Shown: positions 34,520-43,670, counted from the first letter of the stretch. The stretch is DNA of 64,000 bases from Flintibacter sp. KGMB00164 (GCF_008727735.1 NZ_CP044227.1:2429001-2493000); one strand, 5' to 3'. The notes: generated by a model from the sequence alone, not told the origin. Translations and numbers: made by a program.

Positions 34520-37315
34520 ATGAAACGAAGTACCTCTCCCCTGGCAAAACTCATTGCTTTGACCTGTGTACTTGCCCTGGTGCTGTCTCTGATCCCAGCT
34601 GCCTGGGCGGCGGGCAGCAATCGGGACAGTGGTTCCACCTCTCTGCCCAAGCTGTCCAAAGAGGAGATCACGCAGCTGCTCCGTGAGAATCCCAACACCA
34701 TGCCCGACCAGGTCTTTGACGTGACCCCCTCTGTCACCGCCCCCTACTCCATTGGCCAGGTGAGCAGCCAGGCCCTTCAGCGGGCGGTGGACCGGCTCAA
34801 CGCCCTGCGGCGCATTGCCGGACTTCCCTCCGTCACCCTGGACGCCAGTCTGTGCGAGAATGCCCAGTACGGTGCGGTGCTCACTGCCGCCAACGGCGGT
34901 CTGAGCCACAGTCCCAGCAAACCCGCCGATATGGACGAGAGCTTCTATAAGCAGGGTTACTCCGCCGCCTCGTCCAGCAACCTGTATGCCGGTGTCACCC
35001 TCGCCTTTGCCCCTGACGGCTTCATGGACGACAGCGACAGCTCCAACATCAGCCGGGTGGGCCACCGCCGCTGGCAGCTCAACCCCACTCTGGGCAAAGT
35101 GGGATTTGGCTATGCCCAGTCCTCCAGCGGGTACGGCCGCTATGTAACCGAGAAGGTCTTTGACCGCAGCGGCTCCGGGTGCGACTATGACTTTATCGCC
35201 TGGCCTGCTTCCGGCAACTTTCCCACCAACACTGGCGGTTTTGAAACAAATACCGCCTGGAGCGTCACTCTCAATCCCCAGAAGTATGCCATCCCCTCCC
35301 TGTCCCAGCTCACCATCACCCTGGTGCGGGAGAGCGACGGCAAGAGCTGGGTACTGTCTGGGAACGAGAGTTATAACGCCGGCGCAGGCCGCTACCTCAA
35401 TGTGAACACCGGCAACTACGGCGTAGCCAACTGCATCATTTTCCGCCCCGACAATATCGACCGGTATGAGGGCGTCTACACCGTCACCATTGACGGGTTG
35501 AAGAGCAAAAGCGGCTCTCCCGCCGCCTTCTCCTACCAGGTGGATTTCTTTGATCCGGACACCTATAACCAGCAGCCCGTCGAGCCGGAGGAGCCGGAAG
35601 AACCGGAAAAGCCCGTGGAACCGGAGCGCCCCTCCAACACCAGCTTTGCCGACGTTCCCGCTGCCAGCTGGTTTGCCCCCTATGTGACTCTGGCCACCAA
35701 AGAGGGCCTGATGACCGGCACCGGAAGCAATACCTTCAGCCCCAACGGAAATCTGACTCTGGGCCAGACCATGGTACTGGCCTATCAGCTCCACAGCCAG
35801 GGTAAAGGCACGCTGCCCAAAGTCTCTGCCTCCTCTCCCTGGTACGCCCCCTACTACCAGTACTGTGTAAACTACGGCATTGTTCTGCCCGGAGTCGGCC
35901 TGTCCCAGATGGACCGCAAAGCCACCCGCTACGAGATGGTGGCTCTGCTGGATCAGGCCGTTCCGGCCAGCCAGCTTCCTGCCATCAACGATATTCCCGA
36001 CGGCTTTATCCCGGATGTGGATGAGGGCGACCCCTACGGCCCTCAGGTATACAAGTGGTACCGGGCCGGAGCTCTGTCTGGCGGCACCAACTACCGCTTT
36101 AACGGCAGCAGCAACATTACCCGTGCAGAAGTTTGTGTGATTCTGTGTCAGGTGGCCGGCCTGGTGGATCGGGTCACCATCAACGTCCCCAGTCAAGAGG
36201 TCACCAATGTGTCTTTGACTCTGGCGGCTACCTCCCTTCCGGTGGGAGAGAGCACCACAGGCAGTGCTGCGATCTACCCCAGCAACGCCGCAGACAAGAC
36301 GCTCACCTGGTCCTCCAGCGATCCTTCCGTGGCCACCGTCACCCAGAGCGGCCGCATTACCGCCCAGAGCGCGGGCACCGCGGTCATCACAGTCACCGCC
36401 AAAAACGGAGTAAAGGATTCTGCGGTTCTGACCGTGACCAAGCCTGTCTCCATCGATCCCCAGGCCATGGCCGAGGAGGTGGTACGTCTGGTCAATGCGG
36501 AGCGCGCCAAGGAGGGGCTGTCTCCTCTGAGCATCAGCGAAAAAGCCACCCAGGGCGCCCAGATCCGTGCCCAGGAGATTTTGACGCTCTTCGACCACAC
36601 CCGCCCCGACGGCTCCAGCTTCTCCAGCATCTTTAAAGACGTGGGCATCAGCTACTACACTGCCGGCGAGAACATTGCCATGGGATACCCCTCCCCCGAA
36701 GCTGTGGTGGCGGGCTGGATGAATTCTCCCGGCCATCGGGCCAATATCCTCAACGCCAATTTCAGTGCGATCGGTGTGGGCTATGCCCCGGGGAACGCCT
36801 GGGTCCAGCTGTTTATCGGCTCCAGCGAAAAAGAGGAAGGCAATACCGGCTCGAACAGTGGGAACTCCTCCGGCAACGACCGATACTTTACCAAGGAGAG
36901 CCCGCTGCCTGCCGACGGCTGCACCGACTACTACCGCCAGGACTGGGAGGGCGGCCAGTATATGGAGCTGAAGGTCACCGGGAAAAACACCGTTCAGTTC
37001 TCCGGCTGCGTGAAAGCTACTCCAGGTCTTTATAATTATGCTCTGCTATGGGTGGCAGGCGGCAAACAGGCCAATCGGGCCGAGATGCCTTTTACTTCTA
37101 TGGTTCCCTTCCAAGGCACCGCTGTGGCAGATCTGAACGCCCTGGAACGGCTGTATGCCGAAGATCCCAATGCCAAATCCCATGTTTCTGCGATGATCTG
37201 CCAGAACTATACCCCCGGCGACAGCGCTTTTGGCGGCTTCACCTTCCGGGGTGTGGACATTTTCCTTGTGCTGGACGAATCGGGCAGCTGTCAATTAAAA
37301 GTGGAACATAACTGA
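34520..37315 (+). CDS. Large surface protein: CAP - SLH - Big2 - CAP
   Basis: 931 residues. Signal peptide to about residue 30 (LVLSLIPAAWA). Residues 85-230 form a first CAP/SCP-like domain (LNALRRIAGLPSVTLD, GLSHSPSKPAD, SRVGHRRWQLNP). A beta domain and a Glu/Pro-rich linker (EPEEPEEPEKP) follow, then three SLH-like repeats at about 370-550, a Big2 Ig-like domain at about 565-645 (SVATVTQSGRITAQSAGTAV) and a second, canonical CAP domain at about 655-770 (VNAERAKEGLSPL, FDHTRPDGSSF, AGENIAMGY, WMNSPGHRANIL). The last 150 residues are unrecognised. Likely bound to wall polysaccharide by SLH. Confidence 0.88.
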   Translation: MKRSTSPLAKLIALTCVLALVLSLIPAAWAAGSNRDSGSTSLPKLSKEEITQLLRENPNTMPDQVFDVTPSVTAPYSIGQVSSQALQRAVDRLNALRRIAGLPSVTLDASLCENAQYGAVLTAANGGLSHSPSKPADMDESFYKQGYSAASSSNLYAGVTLAFAPDGFMDDSDSSNISRVGHRRWQLNPTLGKVGFGYAQSSSGYGRYVTEKVFDRSGSGCDYDFIAWPASGNFPTNTGGFETNTAWSVTLNPQKYAIPSLSQLTITLVRESDGKSWVLSGNESYNAGAGRYLNVNTGNYGVANCIIFRPDNIDRYEGVYTVTIDGLKSKSGSPAAFSYQVDFFDPDTYNQQPVEPEEPEEPEKPVEPERPSNTSFADVPAASWFAPYVTLATKEGLMTGTGSNTFSPNGNLTLGQTMVLAYQLHSQGKGTLPKVSASSPWYAPYYQYCVNYGIVLPGVGLSQMDRKATRYEMVALLDQAVPASQLPAINDIPDGFIPDVDEGDPYGPQVYKWYRAGALSGGTNYRFNGSSNITRAEVCVILCQVAGLVDRVTINVPSQEVTNVSLTLAATSLPVGESTTGSAAIYPSNAADKTLTWSSSDPSVATVTQSGRITAQSAGTAVITVTAKNGVKDSAVLTVTKPVSIDPQAMAEEVVRLVNAERAKEGLSPLSISEKATQGAQIRAQEILTLFDHTRPDGSSFSSIFKDVGISYYTAGENIAMGYPSPEAVVAGWMNSPGHRANILNANFSAIGVGYAPGNAWVQLFIGSSEKEEGNTGSNSGNSSGNDRYFTKESPLPADGCTDYYRQDWEGGQYMELKVTGKNTVQFSGCVKATPGLYNYALLWVAGGKQANRAEMPFTSMVPFQGTAVADLNALERLYAEDPNAKSHVSAMICQNYTPGDSAFGGFTFRGVDIFLVLDESGSCQLKVEHN

Positions 37316-37350
37316 TTCTGAAACACCTCTTTTCTCCCATTCATTCCCTC

Positions 37351-37380
37351 CGGGGGCCGCAGCGCGGCCCCCGGTTTTTC
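37351..37380 (+). terminator. Terminator after the CAP-SLH gene
   Basis: CGGGGGCCGC (37351-37360) pairs with GCGGCCCCCG (37364-37373), followed by GTTTTTCTT, 35 nt past the stop codon and immediately before the polA promoter. Confidence 0.9.
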
Positions 37381-37409
37381 TTGCCCACCTGCGGGAAGAC
37401 TGGTATACT
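37381..37409 (+). promoter_or_regulatory. polA promoter
   Basis: TTGCCC (37381-37386), a 17-bp spacer and TATACT (37404-37409), 48 bp before the polA start codon. Confidence 0.65.
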
Positions 37410-37457
37410 AAGAGAGAAATGTTACCCCTTCCGGGGAAGAAACGAGAGGATACCCAC

Positions 37458-40160
37458 ATGAAAAAACTGATGGTCCTGGACGGCAACTCCCTGGTCAACC
37501 GGGCTTTTTACGGAGTGAGCCAGAATCTCACCACCCGCTCCGGCCAGCCTACCAACGCCATCTTCGGCTTTTTGAATATCCTGGGCAAGCTGCTGGACGA
37601 CAGCAACCCCGACGCCCTGTGCGTCACCTTTGACCGCAAGGCTCCCACCTTCCGCCACCTGGCCTATGACGGCTACAAGGCCACCCGGAAGGGGATGCCC
37701 GATGAGCTGGCCAGCCAGATGCCCATTTTGAAGGACGTGCTGTCTGCCATGAACATCCCCATCTACGAGATGGACGGCTGGGAGGCGGACGACCTGATGG
37801 GCACCATCGCCGCCAAGGACACCGCCGCTGGCTGGGACACCATTGTGGTCACCGGCGACAAGGACTCTCTCCAGCTGGTTACCGACCATACCACCGTCAA
37901 GCTGGTGTCCACCCGCATGGGCCGCACCACCACCAAGGATATGACCCCCGACGCCTTCCGGGCCGAGTATGGCTTTGACCCCATCCACATCATTGACCTC
38001 AAGGCCCTCATGGGGGACGCCAGCGACAACATCCCCGGCGTCAAGGGCGTGGGCGAGAAGACTGCTATGGCCCTGGTGGGCCGTTACGGCTCCATCGATG
38101 ACCTGTACGCCGCCATGCCAACCCCGGAGATGGCCCCCGGCACCCCCGCCAAGCCGGGCGTCATCAAAAAGCTCCAGGAGGGGGAGGAGATGGCCCGCAT
38201 GTCCTACGACCTGGCCACCATCCGCTGTGATGCCCCTCTGGACTTTGACCCGGAGCAGAACCTGCGCAAAGAGGTGGACAACGACCGCCTCTATCAGCTG
38301 TTCCTGGAGCTGGAATTTGCCAAGCTCATCGACAAATACCACCTCACCGCTCCTCAGGGGGAGGGCGCGCCCCAGGAGGGCAAGATGGTGGAGGGCACCT
38401 GCACCAGCGAGGTGGTGCAGGATGCCGCCCGGGCGGAGGAGCTTCTGGCCCTGTGGCGGCAGGCCGACTATGTGGCCGTGCTGACCCTGCCCGGCCTGGA
38501 CGCTTTTTGCGTTAGCTATCAGAACAGTCCCTCCGAGGCCCACGGCGCTCTGCTCTTTGCCAACCGCCTGGAGAACTACAACCAGGTGCTCCAGGCCCTC
38601 TTCGCTGCCGACATCCGGAAGGTGGTCCACGGGGCCAAGGAGCTGGAGAAGGAACTGATGGACCAGGGTATTGAGCCCCAGGGCATCCTCTTTGACACCG
38701 AGCTGGCCGCCTACCTTCTCTCCCCCACCGACGGCAGCTACGAGCTGGAGAAGCTGGGGATCACCTACTATAACCAGGAGTTCGCCAAAGCCAAAGAATA
38801 TTTGGTTCCCGGCGCGTTTGACTCCCTGTTCTCTCTAGAACCGGAAGGCCAATCCGCCGGCCCCATGGGTGCATTTTTGAGCCACTGCGCCCTCATTGAC
38901 TGCCTGTATGAGACCCTGTCCCAGCGTCTGGAGGAGCTGAACCTCACCAAGCTCTATGAGGAGATCGAGCTGCCACTATGCCCCGTGCTGGCCGAGATGG
39001 AGCGCTCCGGCGTGCTGGTGGACCGGAAGGCTCTGGCTGCCTTCGGCGAAGCTCTGGCTCAGGGCATCGAGAAGGACCAGGCCCTCATCTATGAGCTGGC
39101 CGGAGAGGAGTTCAACATCAACTCCACCCAACAGCTGGGCAAGATCCTCTTTGACAAGCTGGGCCTGCCTCCGGTGAAGAAGACAAAGACCGGCTACTCC
39201 ACTAACGCGGAGGTGCTGGAGAAACTGCGGGGTAAACACCCCATCATCGAGGCTATTCTGGACTACCGCCAGCTCACCAAGCTGAAATCTACCTACGCTG
39301 ACGGCCTGGGCAAGGTCATCGCCCCCGACGGGCGCATCCACACCTGCTTCCAGAACACCGTCACCGCCACCGGGCGGCTCTCCTCCACCGAGCCTAACCT
39401 GCAGAACATCCCCATCCGCACCCAGCTGGGCGCTCAGCTGCGGGAGATGTTTGTGGCCGCGCCCGGCAAGGTGCTGGTGGACGCGGACTACTCCCAGATC
39501 GAGCTGCGCCTTCTGGCTCACATGGCCGGAGATCAGGCCATGATCGAGGGCTTCCACAGCGGAGCGGACATCCACACCATCACCGCCTCCCAGGTCTTTG
39601 GGGTGACCCCCGACCAGGTCACGCCCCAGATGCGCCGCAGCGCCAAGGCGGTGAACTTCGGCATCGTTTACGGCATCTCCCCCTTCTCCCTGAGCCAGGA
39701 CATCGGGGTGTCGGTGCAGCAGGCCAAGGAGTATATGGACAAGTATTTTGCCCACTATTCCGGCGTGCGGGCCTATATGGACGGGGTAGTGGAGCAGGGC
39801 AAGCAGGACGGCTATGTGGCCACCCTGTTTGGCCGCCGCCGCTGGCTGCCAGAGCTCAAGTCCTCCAACTTCAATACCCGCTCCTTCGGCGAGCGGGTGG
39901 CGCTGAACATGCCCATTCAGGGAACTGCTGCCGACATCATCAAGCTGGCTATGATCCGGGTGCGGGACCGCCTGCTCCGGGAGGGACTGGAAGGGCGTCT
40001 GGTTCTCCAGGTCCACGACGAACTGATCGTAGAGTGCCCGGAAGCAGAGGCCGAGACGGTGTGTAAGCTGGTCAAAGAGGAGATGGAGGGCGTGTGCCAG
40101 CTGTCTGTCCCTCTGCTGGCCGAGACTCACGCCGGCACTACCTGGGCTTCCGCTCATTGA
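37458..40160 (+). CDS. polA: DNA polymerase I
   Basis: 900 residues from ATG 37458, 7 nt after GAGAGG. The 5'-3' nuclease domain (1-290) has MVLDGNSLVNRAFYG, EADDLMGT, VTGDKDSLQLV and GDASDNIPGVKGVGEKTA. The central domain (about 320-480) keeps the fold but not the DEDD catalytic residues: the FDTET position reads VAVLTLPG, so proofreading is probably lost, as in other Firmicutes. The polymerase domain holds TATGRLSSTEPNLQNIP, DYSQIELRLLAHMAGD, RSAKAVNFGIVYG and the C-terminal VHDELIVE. It repairs gaps and processes Okazaki fragments. The stop codon lies within the first hairpin of the array. Confidence 0.97.
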   Translation: MKKLMVLDGNSLVNRAFYGVSQNLTTRSGQPTNAIFGFLNILGKLLDDSNPDALCVTFDRKAPTFRHLAYDGYKATRKGMPDELASQMPILKDVLSAMNIPIYEMDGWEADDLMGTIAAKDTAAGWDTIVVTGDKDSLQLVTDHTTVKLVSTRMGRTTTKDMTPDAFRAEYGFDPIHIIDLKALMGDASDNIPGVKGVGEKTAMALVGRYGSIDDLYAAMPTPEMAPGTPAKPGVIKKLQEGEEMARMSYDLATIRCDAPLDFDPEQNLRKEVDNDRLYQLFLELEFAKLIDKYHLTAPQGEGAPQEGKMVEGTCTSEVVQDAARAEELLALWRQADYVAVLTLPGLDAFCVSYQNSPSEAHGALLFANRLENYNQVLQALFAADIRKVVHGAKELEKELMDQGIEPQGILFDTELAAYLLSPTDGSYELEKLGITYYNQEFAKAKEYLVPGAFDSLFSLEPEGQSAGPMGAFLSHCALIDCLYETLSQRLEELNLTKLYEEIELPLCPVLAEMERSGVLVDRKALAAFGEALAQGIEKDQALIYELAGEEFNINSTQQLGKILFDKLGLPPVKKTKTGYSTNAEVLEKLRGKHPIIEAILDYRQLTKLKSTYADGLGKVIAPDGRIHTCFQNTVTATGRLSSTEPNLQNIPIRTQLGAQLREMFVAAPGKVLVDADYSQIELRLLAHMAGDQAMIEGFHSGADIHTITASQVFGVTPDQVTPQMRRSAKAVNFGIVYGISPFSLSQDIGVSVQQAKEYMDKYFAHYSGVRAYMDGVVEQGKQDGYVATLFGRRRWLPELKSSNFNTRSFGERVALNMPIQGTAADIIKLAMIRVRDRLLREGLEGRLVLQVHDELIVECPEAEAETVCKLVKEEMEGVCQLSVPLLAETHAGTTWASAH

Positions 40161-40545
40161 TGTGGGCGAAAAATTTCGCCCACATCAATGATAGGCTGCA
40201 CGCAAGATGGGCCTCGATTCCTTACGGAAAAGTCGGCCCATCTTGCGCGAGGAGTGTCATTTCCGACGCACATGTCGCCGGAAATGACGAAATTATATTT
40301 TATTCCATCGCCTGCGGGCGATGGAACTCCTTGCAGGAGGGCTTTTATCTGCAGTGGAATAAAACCAACTTCTTTTCCTTGCATTTTGTCGAATCCTAAC
40401 TTAAAATGGAAGTATACGGGAGAGGTCCTACTCAGCGCAGCTGTGTAGGATCACTCCCGACCCAGAAGCGAAACGCAGTTTCGCACAACGTTCTTTTCCA
40501 AGCTTTCTTACAAGAAAGCGGCAAGAAAGCGGGCAAGAAAGTGCG
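40155..40545. repeat. Array of consecutive inverted repeats downstream of polA
   Basis: In about 390 bp I count at least seven hairpins: 40155-40190 (17-bp arms, two-base centre, overlapping the polA stop); 40201-40247 (12-bp arms); 40256-40288 (10-bp arms); 40298-40364 (10-bp closing stem enclosing two inner hairpins at 40305-40325 and 40327-40339, a three-way shape); 40417-40459 (CGGGAG/CTCCCG closing an inner TCCTAC/GTAGGA stem); 40468-40484; and 40502-40519. The end has three tandem 11-12-bp units starting CAAGAAAG (40511-40545). No protein-coding signal. May be a degenerate mobile extragenic element or a structured RNA. Confidence 0.75.
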
Positions 40546-40561
40546 AAAAAGGAGGTAATGT

Positions 40562-40801
40562 ATGAACTGGCTGAGATGGTTATTTGATCGGGCGGACGAG
40601 TATGCCGCCGAGAGCACCTGGCGTGACTTCGCCCTGGTGAAGATCTGCCTTTGCGCCGTGGGAATTTTGCTGGGCCTTCTGGTTCCCTCCCGGCACAAGC
40701 CCAAAGTGGCCATTCTGGCCGGGATCGCCTTCGTGGCCACCTACATCCCCCTGATGGCCGACTTCCTCCCCTACCTGCTGGAGTCCAAAGAAGAATACTA
40801 A
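40562..40801 (+). CDS. Small membrane protein (79 aa)
   Basis: Starts 6 nt after AAGGAGG. An amphipathic N-terminal helix (MNWLRWLFDRADEYAAE) is followed by two transmembrane helices at about 27-42 and 49-70 and an acidic tail (ESKEEY). Similar short proteins in Clostridia are often annotated as phosphate ABC transporter permease-like, without evidence of function. It is transcribed alone, with a terminator directly after it, and stands next to the hairpin array, which forms its 5' region. Confidence 0.75.
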   Translation: MNWLRWLFDRADEYAAESTWRDFALVKICLCAVGILLGLLVPSRHKPKVAILAGIAFVATYIPLMADFLPYLLESKEEY

Positions 40802-40806
40802 GCATA

Positions 40807-40836
40807 AAGCGCCCGTCCACAAGGACGGGCGCTTTT
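40807..40836. terminator. Terminator between the small membrane protein gene and spoIIR
   Basis: A 10-bp stem GCGCCCGTCC/GGACGGGCGC with a CACAA loop and TTTTT on the forward side. It also ends at the stop codon of the convergent spoIIR gene. Confidence 0.88.
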
Positions 40837-41459
40837 TAGTTTCCGGCAAACAGTCCCCGCAGTTCTCCCAGCAGCTCCAGGGACTTGAATTTCAGCACAT
40901 ACCCCTCATTCTCCCGGGTCATCAGCCCGGCTTGATTCTCCGTAAAGAGTCCTGCCGCCGTGGCCTCCTCTACGCTCTCGGTGGCCGCTCCCAGGCACAG
41001 GGGCGGAAAGGCCACGCACCACCAGTTCTGACCCTCTCCCTCTCCAATCACTACCCGCAGTGCCGTATACTCTCCCGCAGGCAGGGCAAAGTTTTCATAT
41101 TCCTTGGTGGGGAACCAGCACTCCTCCAGCTGAGCCGTGACGGGATAACCCTTGCCTGCCTCGTCCACCACCTGCTGCCCCGCCGCGGCCAACTCGTCCA
41201 GGTTGTCCTCCAAAATCTCTCGTGCCTGCTCCAGGGTAGCATCTTCCGGATAGAGGTCCTCGGCTTGCTCCAGCACCCGGTCCCGCACGGCCAGCTTCAG
41301 CTCCTGGTCGGCCTGGCTGTCGGAGTTGGCCAGCACATGCAGTCGGATCACCTGCCCGGCCAGCTCTGCCTGCTCCTGCCCGGCCCAGGCACTCCACAGC
41401 AGCGCCGCCAGCACGCCGCACAACAGGGCCACTTCCCACCGCTTCAGCTTCCGATCCAT
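40836..41459 (-). CDS. spoIIR: Stage II sporulation protein R
   Basis: 207 residues from ATG 41459. An N-terminal helix (about 10-27) serves as signal or anchor. The SpoIIR signature VIRLHVLANSDSQADQELKL and C-terminal GEGQNWWCVAFPPLC are clear. In Bacillus the forespore secretes SpoIIR, which activates SpoIIGA in the mother cell to process pro-sigma-E. Expression is normally forespore-specific; a hairpin with its T-tail directly precedes the start codon here. An upstream in-frame ATG inside that hairpin (near 41489) would add about ten residues. Confidence 0.95.
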   Translation of the reverse strand: MDRKLKRWEVALLCGVLAALLWSAWAGQEQAELAGQVIRLHVLANSDSQADQELKLAVRDRVLEQAEDLYPEDATLEQAREILEDNLDELAAAGQQVVDEAGKGYPVTAQLEECWFPTKEYENFALPAGEYTALRVVIGEGEGQNWWCVAFPPLCLGAATESVEEATAAGLFTENQAGLMTRENEGYVLKFKSLELLGELRGLFAGN

Positions 41460-41467
41460 AAAAAACA

Positions 41468-41503
41468 CCGTCCATCCTATGTAGTACATAGTAGGATGGA
41501 CGG
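41468..41503. terminator. Hairpin with T-tails between ispE and spoIIR
   Basis: A 12-bp stem CCGTCCATCCTA/TAGGATGGACGG with inner pairing ATGTA/TACAT. The minus-strand exit reads TGTTTTTT and the forward exit CTTTTTT, so it can terminate in either direction. Its minus-strand tail ends at the spoIIR start codon. Confidence 0.8.
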
Positions 41504-41515
41504 CTTTTTTCCATT

Positions 41516-42367
41516 TTAAACACTCCGGCACAAAAAAGTGTCCCGGTATCCCTCTTGCAGGGCTGCTCGAGCCTCCCGTGCTGCCTCTTCGCTGTCAAAC
41601 AGACCGAAGGCGGTGGGACCGGTGCCGCTCATGTTGGCGCCCAGGGCACCTTTTTGGATGAGCACATGCTTGATCTCCGCCACCCGGGCCTGATAGCGCT
41701 CAGGCAGCACATCTTCAAACACGTTGTACATCCGCCGGGCAACCTCCTCCAGGCTGCCCGCCTTCAGCGCCTCCAGCATACCGGCCGTATCGGGACGGCA
41801 GCGGATTTTGCAGCTGTCAATGCGTGCAAACAGCTCGGGGGTAGAGATGGGGAAATCCGGCTTGCAGGCCACCACCCAGCAAGGCGGTAGGGCGGGCAGC
41901 GGGGTGAGCACCTCGCCTCGTCCCTCGGCCAGGGCGGTACCTCCCAGCACACAATAGGGCACGTCGGAACCTACCTTCTCCCCCACTTTGGCCAGCTCTG
42001 TGGGAGTAAAGGGGCTGCCCGCCTGCTCATTGAGCGCCCGCAGCACCGCGGCCGCGTCGCTGCTGCCTCCGGCCATACCGGCACAGACCGGGATACGCTT
42101 TTGGATCTCAATATCCAGGTGCTCCGGCTCCCGACCCAAGGCCTCCCAAAATCGCAGGGCGGCGGCAGCGGCCAGGTTTTTGTCTCCCGTGGGCAAAAAA
42201 CGCAGATTGGTCTTTACCCGCAGCCCCTGTCCTTCGTTGGGCGTGAGGGTAAGGGTGTCGTGAAGAGTAACCGACTGCATCACCATGCACAGATCGTGAT
42301 AGCCGTCCTCCCGCTTTCCCAGCACATCCAGGGTCAAATTCAGCTTTGCCCAGGCCCGCGTCTTCAT
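41516..42367 (-). CDS. ispE: 4-diphosphocytidyl-2-C-methyl-D-erythritol kinase
   Basis: 283 residues of GHMP kinase fold. AKLNLTLDVLGKREDGYHDL at the start (the Lys contacts substrate), the ATP loop PVCAGMAGGSSDAAAVLRAL, and the C-terminal GALGANMSGTGPTAFGLF all fit. Fourth step of the non-mevalonate isoprenoid pathway. Upstream of spoIIR on the minus strand, a common clostridial neighbourhood. Confidence 0.96.
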   Translation of the reverse strand: MKTRAWAKLNLTLDVLGKREDGYHDLCMVMQSVTLHDTLTLTPNEGQGLRVKTNLRFLPTGDKNLAAAAALRFWEALGREPEHLDIEIQKRIPVCAGMAGGSSDAAAVLRALNEQAGSPFTPTELAKVGEKVGSDVPYCVLGGTALAEGRGEVLTPLPALPPCWVVACKPDFPISTPELFARIDSCKIRCRPDTAGMLEALKAGSLEEVARRMYNVFEDVLPERYQARVAEIKHVLIQKGALGANMSGTGPTAFGLFDSEEAAREARAALQEGYRDTFLCRSV

Positions 42368-42386
42368 ACACGGCGCCCCCTTTCTC

Positions 42387-43670
42387 TCAGTCCCGGATCC
42401 TCCGGGCCTCCAGGTAAAACCGTTTATCCTGCGCCCGACCCATGGAGAAGGTCTTACGGGGCAGCACCCCGTCGTGGATCACGGTGGGGAACAGCTCCTC
42501 CTTGCCCATGGCGGGCAGCAAAAAGGCAATGGTATCCTTCCGCCGGGCCAGATCCCGGGCCACCTGGGCCCCGTGGATGTAGTCCACCCGGCCGGGATTA
42601 TTTTGCAGATAATCATCCAGGAAACGCTGAAGGGTCCCCACCGGCAGCTGAGCCTTGGGGTTGGGAACCGTCACGATCCCCTGGCAGTCTCCCCAGACAT
42701 AGGGCAGCACGTGGCCCTCCCCCTCCCCGTGGATGAGGCCGGGGTAATATGCCTCCATGGCGGCCAGCAGCTGCTGCGGCTCCACCCCGAACACCACCCG
42801 GTGGATGGGTTCAAATTCCAGAGCACTATCATGGAGGTTGTTGAGCTCCACCAGGGCAAACCGGGCGGGCAGCGTATCCCAATGCTCCGGCGGGGTGAGC
42901 CGCTTTTGCCGCTCATAGCACTCCTTGGCGGTGGCCAGGGAGTGGTTTCCGTCCCCTACCGCAAACAGCAGCACGGGCAGGTCCTCCTTCAAATGGTACC
43001 GCGCCCGGAAGGCTTCCGGATCGGCCAGGGCGGTGAGAGCCTTGGCCACCTGCTCCTTCTGCTGCTGGGTCAGTTCCCAGCCCCGCAGGCGGCCGCCGCC
43101 CTCCATGAGATCAAAGTCATAAAGAAGGGTCATATCCTCCGTCTGATCCGCCAGAGGCTCGATGACCGTCTTGTCCGGATCGTCGGCCAGCAGCATCACG
43201 TGGGGCAGCTCGATGGGGGCGTTTTTCCGCACCGCCACCCGGGGTGGGATGCGGGAGAGGACGGTGCCCTCAGTGGCCCGCACCAGACTCTCGGCTCCAG
43301 GCTCGTAGTCGTACTGCTCCAGATCCACCATGCCCATCAGCCCTCGGCGCACCTTTCCGCCCTCCAGAATACGCTCCACATAGAACAGGGCGTCGGGGTG
43401 GCAGACAAAGCGGCCCTCCCGGAGGTAGCGGCTCATGGTGTTGTTGATCTCCATGATGTCGGTCTCCACATTGGGACCCTCCAGGCAGCTCTCCGGCAGA
43501 ATGAGCCGCAGAGCAGAGGGGGCGCGGCCCACATACTCTGCTACCCGCTGCCAGTATTCCGGCTGAGAGGTATACTGGTCGCAGGCCACCACGCTCCACT
43601 TGGAGTATTCACAGTCCTTGGGCAGCAGAATGTCCGCAGGACGGAAGGGCAGGGATTCAAACGCGTTCAT
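42387..43670 (-). CDS. DUF1015 family protein
   Basis: 427 residues from ATG 43670, 5 nt after AGGTGA. The family is recognised by SLPFRPADILLP at the start, QYTSQPEYW, LFAVGDGNHSLATAKECYE in the middle and the C-terminal GKEELFPTVIHDGVLPRKTFSMG. DUF1015 proteins occur near serine and phosphoserine metabolism genes in anaerobes and may act as kinases or SerC/SerA-linked factors; the function is not established for this branch. The next upstream gene encodes ThrH, a phosphoserine phosphatase, which fits that link. Confidence 0.88.
   Translation of the reverse strand: MNAFESLPFRPADILLPKDCEYSKWSVVACDQYTSQPEYWQRVAEYVGRAPSALRLILPESCLEGPNVETDIMEINNTMSRYLREGRFVCHPDALFYVERILEGGKVRRGLMGMVDLEQYDYEPGAESLVRATEGTVLSRIPPRVAVRKNAPIELPHVMLLADDPDKTVIEPLADQTEDMTLLYDFDLMEGGGRLRGWELTQQQKEQVAKALTALADPEAFRARYHLKEDLPVLLFAVGDGNHSLATAKECYERQKRLTPPEHWDTLPARFALVELNNLHDSALEFEPIHRVVFGVEPQQLLAAMEAYYPGLIHGEGEGHVLPYVWGDCQGIVTVPNPKAQLPVGTLQRFLDDYLQNNPGRVDYIHGAQVARDLARRKDTIAFLLPAMGKEELFPTVIHDGVLPRKTFSMGRAQDKRFYLEARRIRD

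Noticed and set aside
40094-40448. Short frames through the polA downstream array
   Set aside because: They are composed of inverted-repeat arms and lack ribosome sites and start context.
40511-40545. Three CAAGAAAG units as a CRISPR fragment
   Set aside because: Units are only 11-12 bp with no unique spacers; a simple tandem repeat next to a ribosome site.
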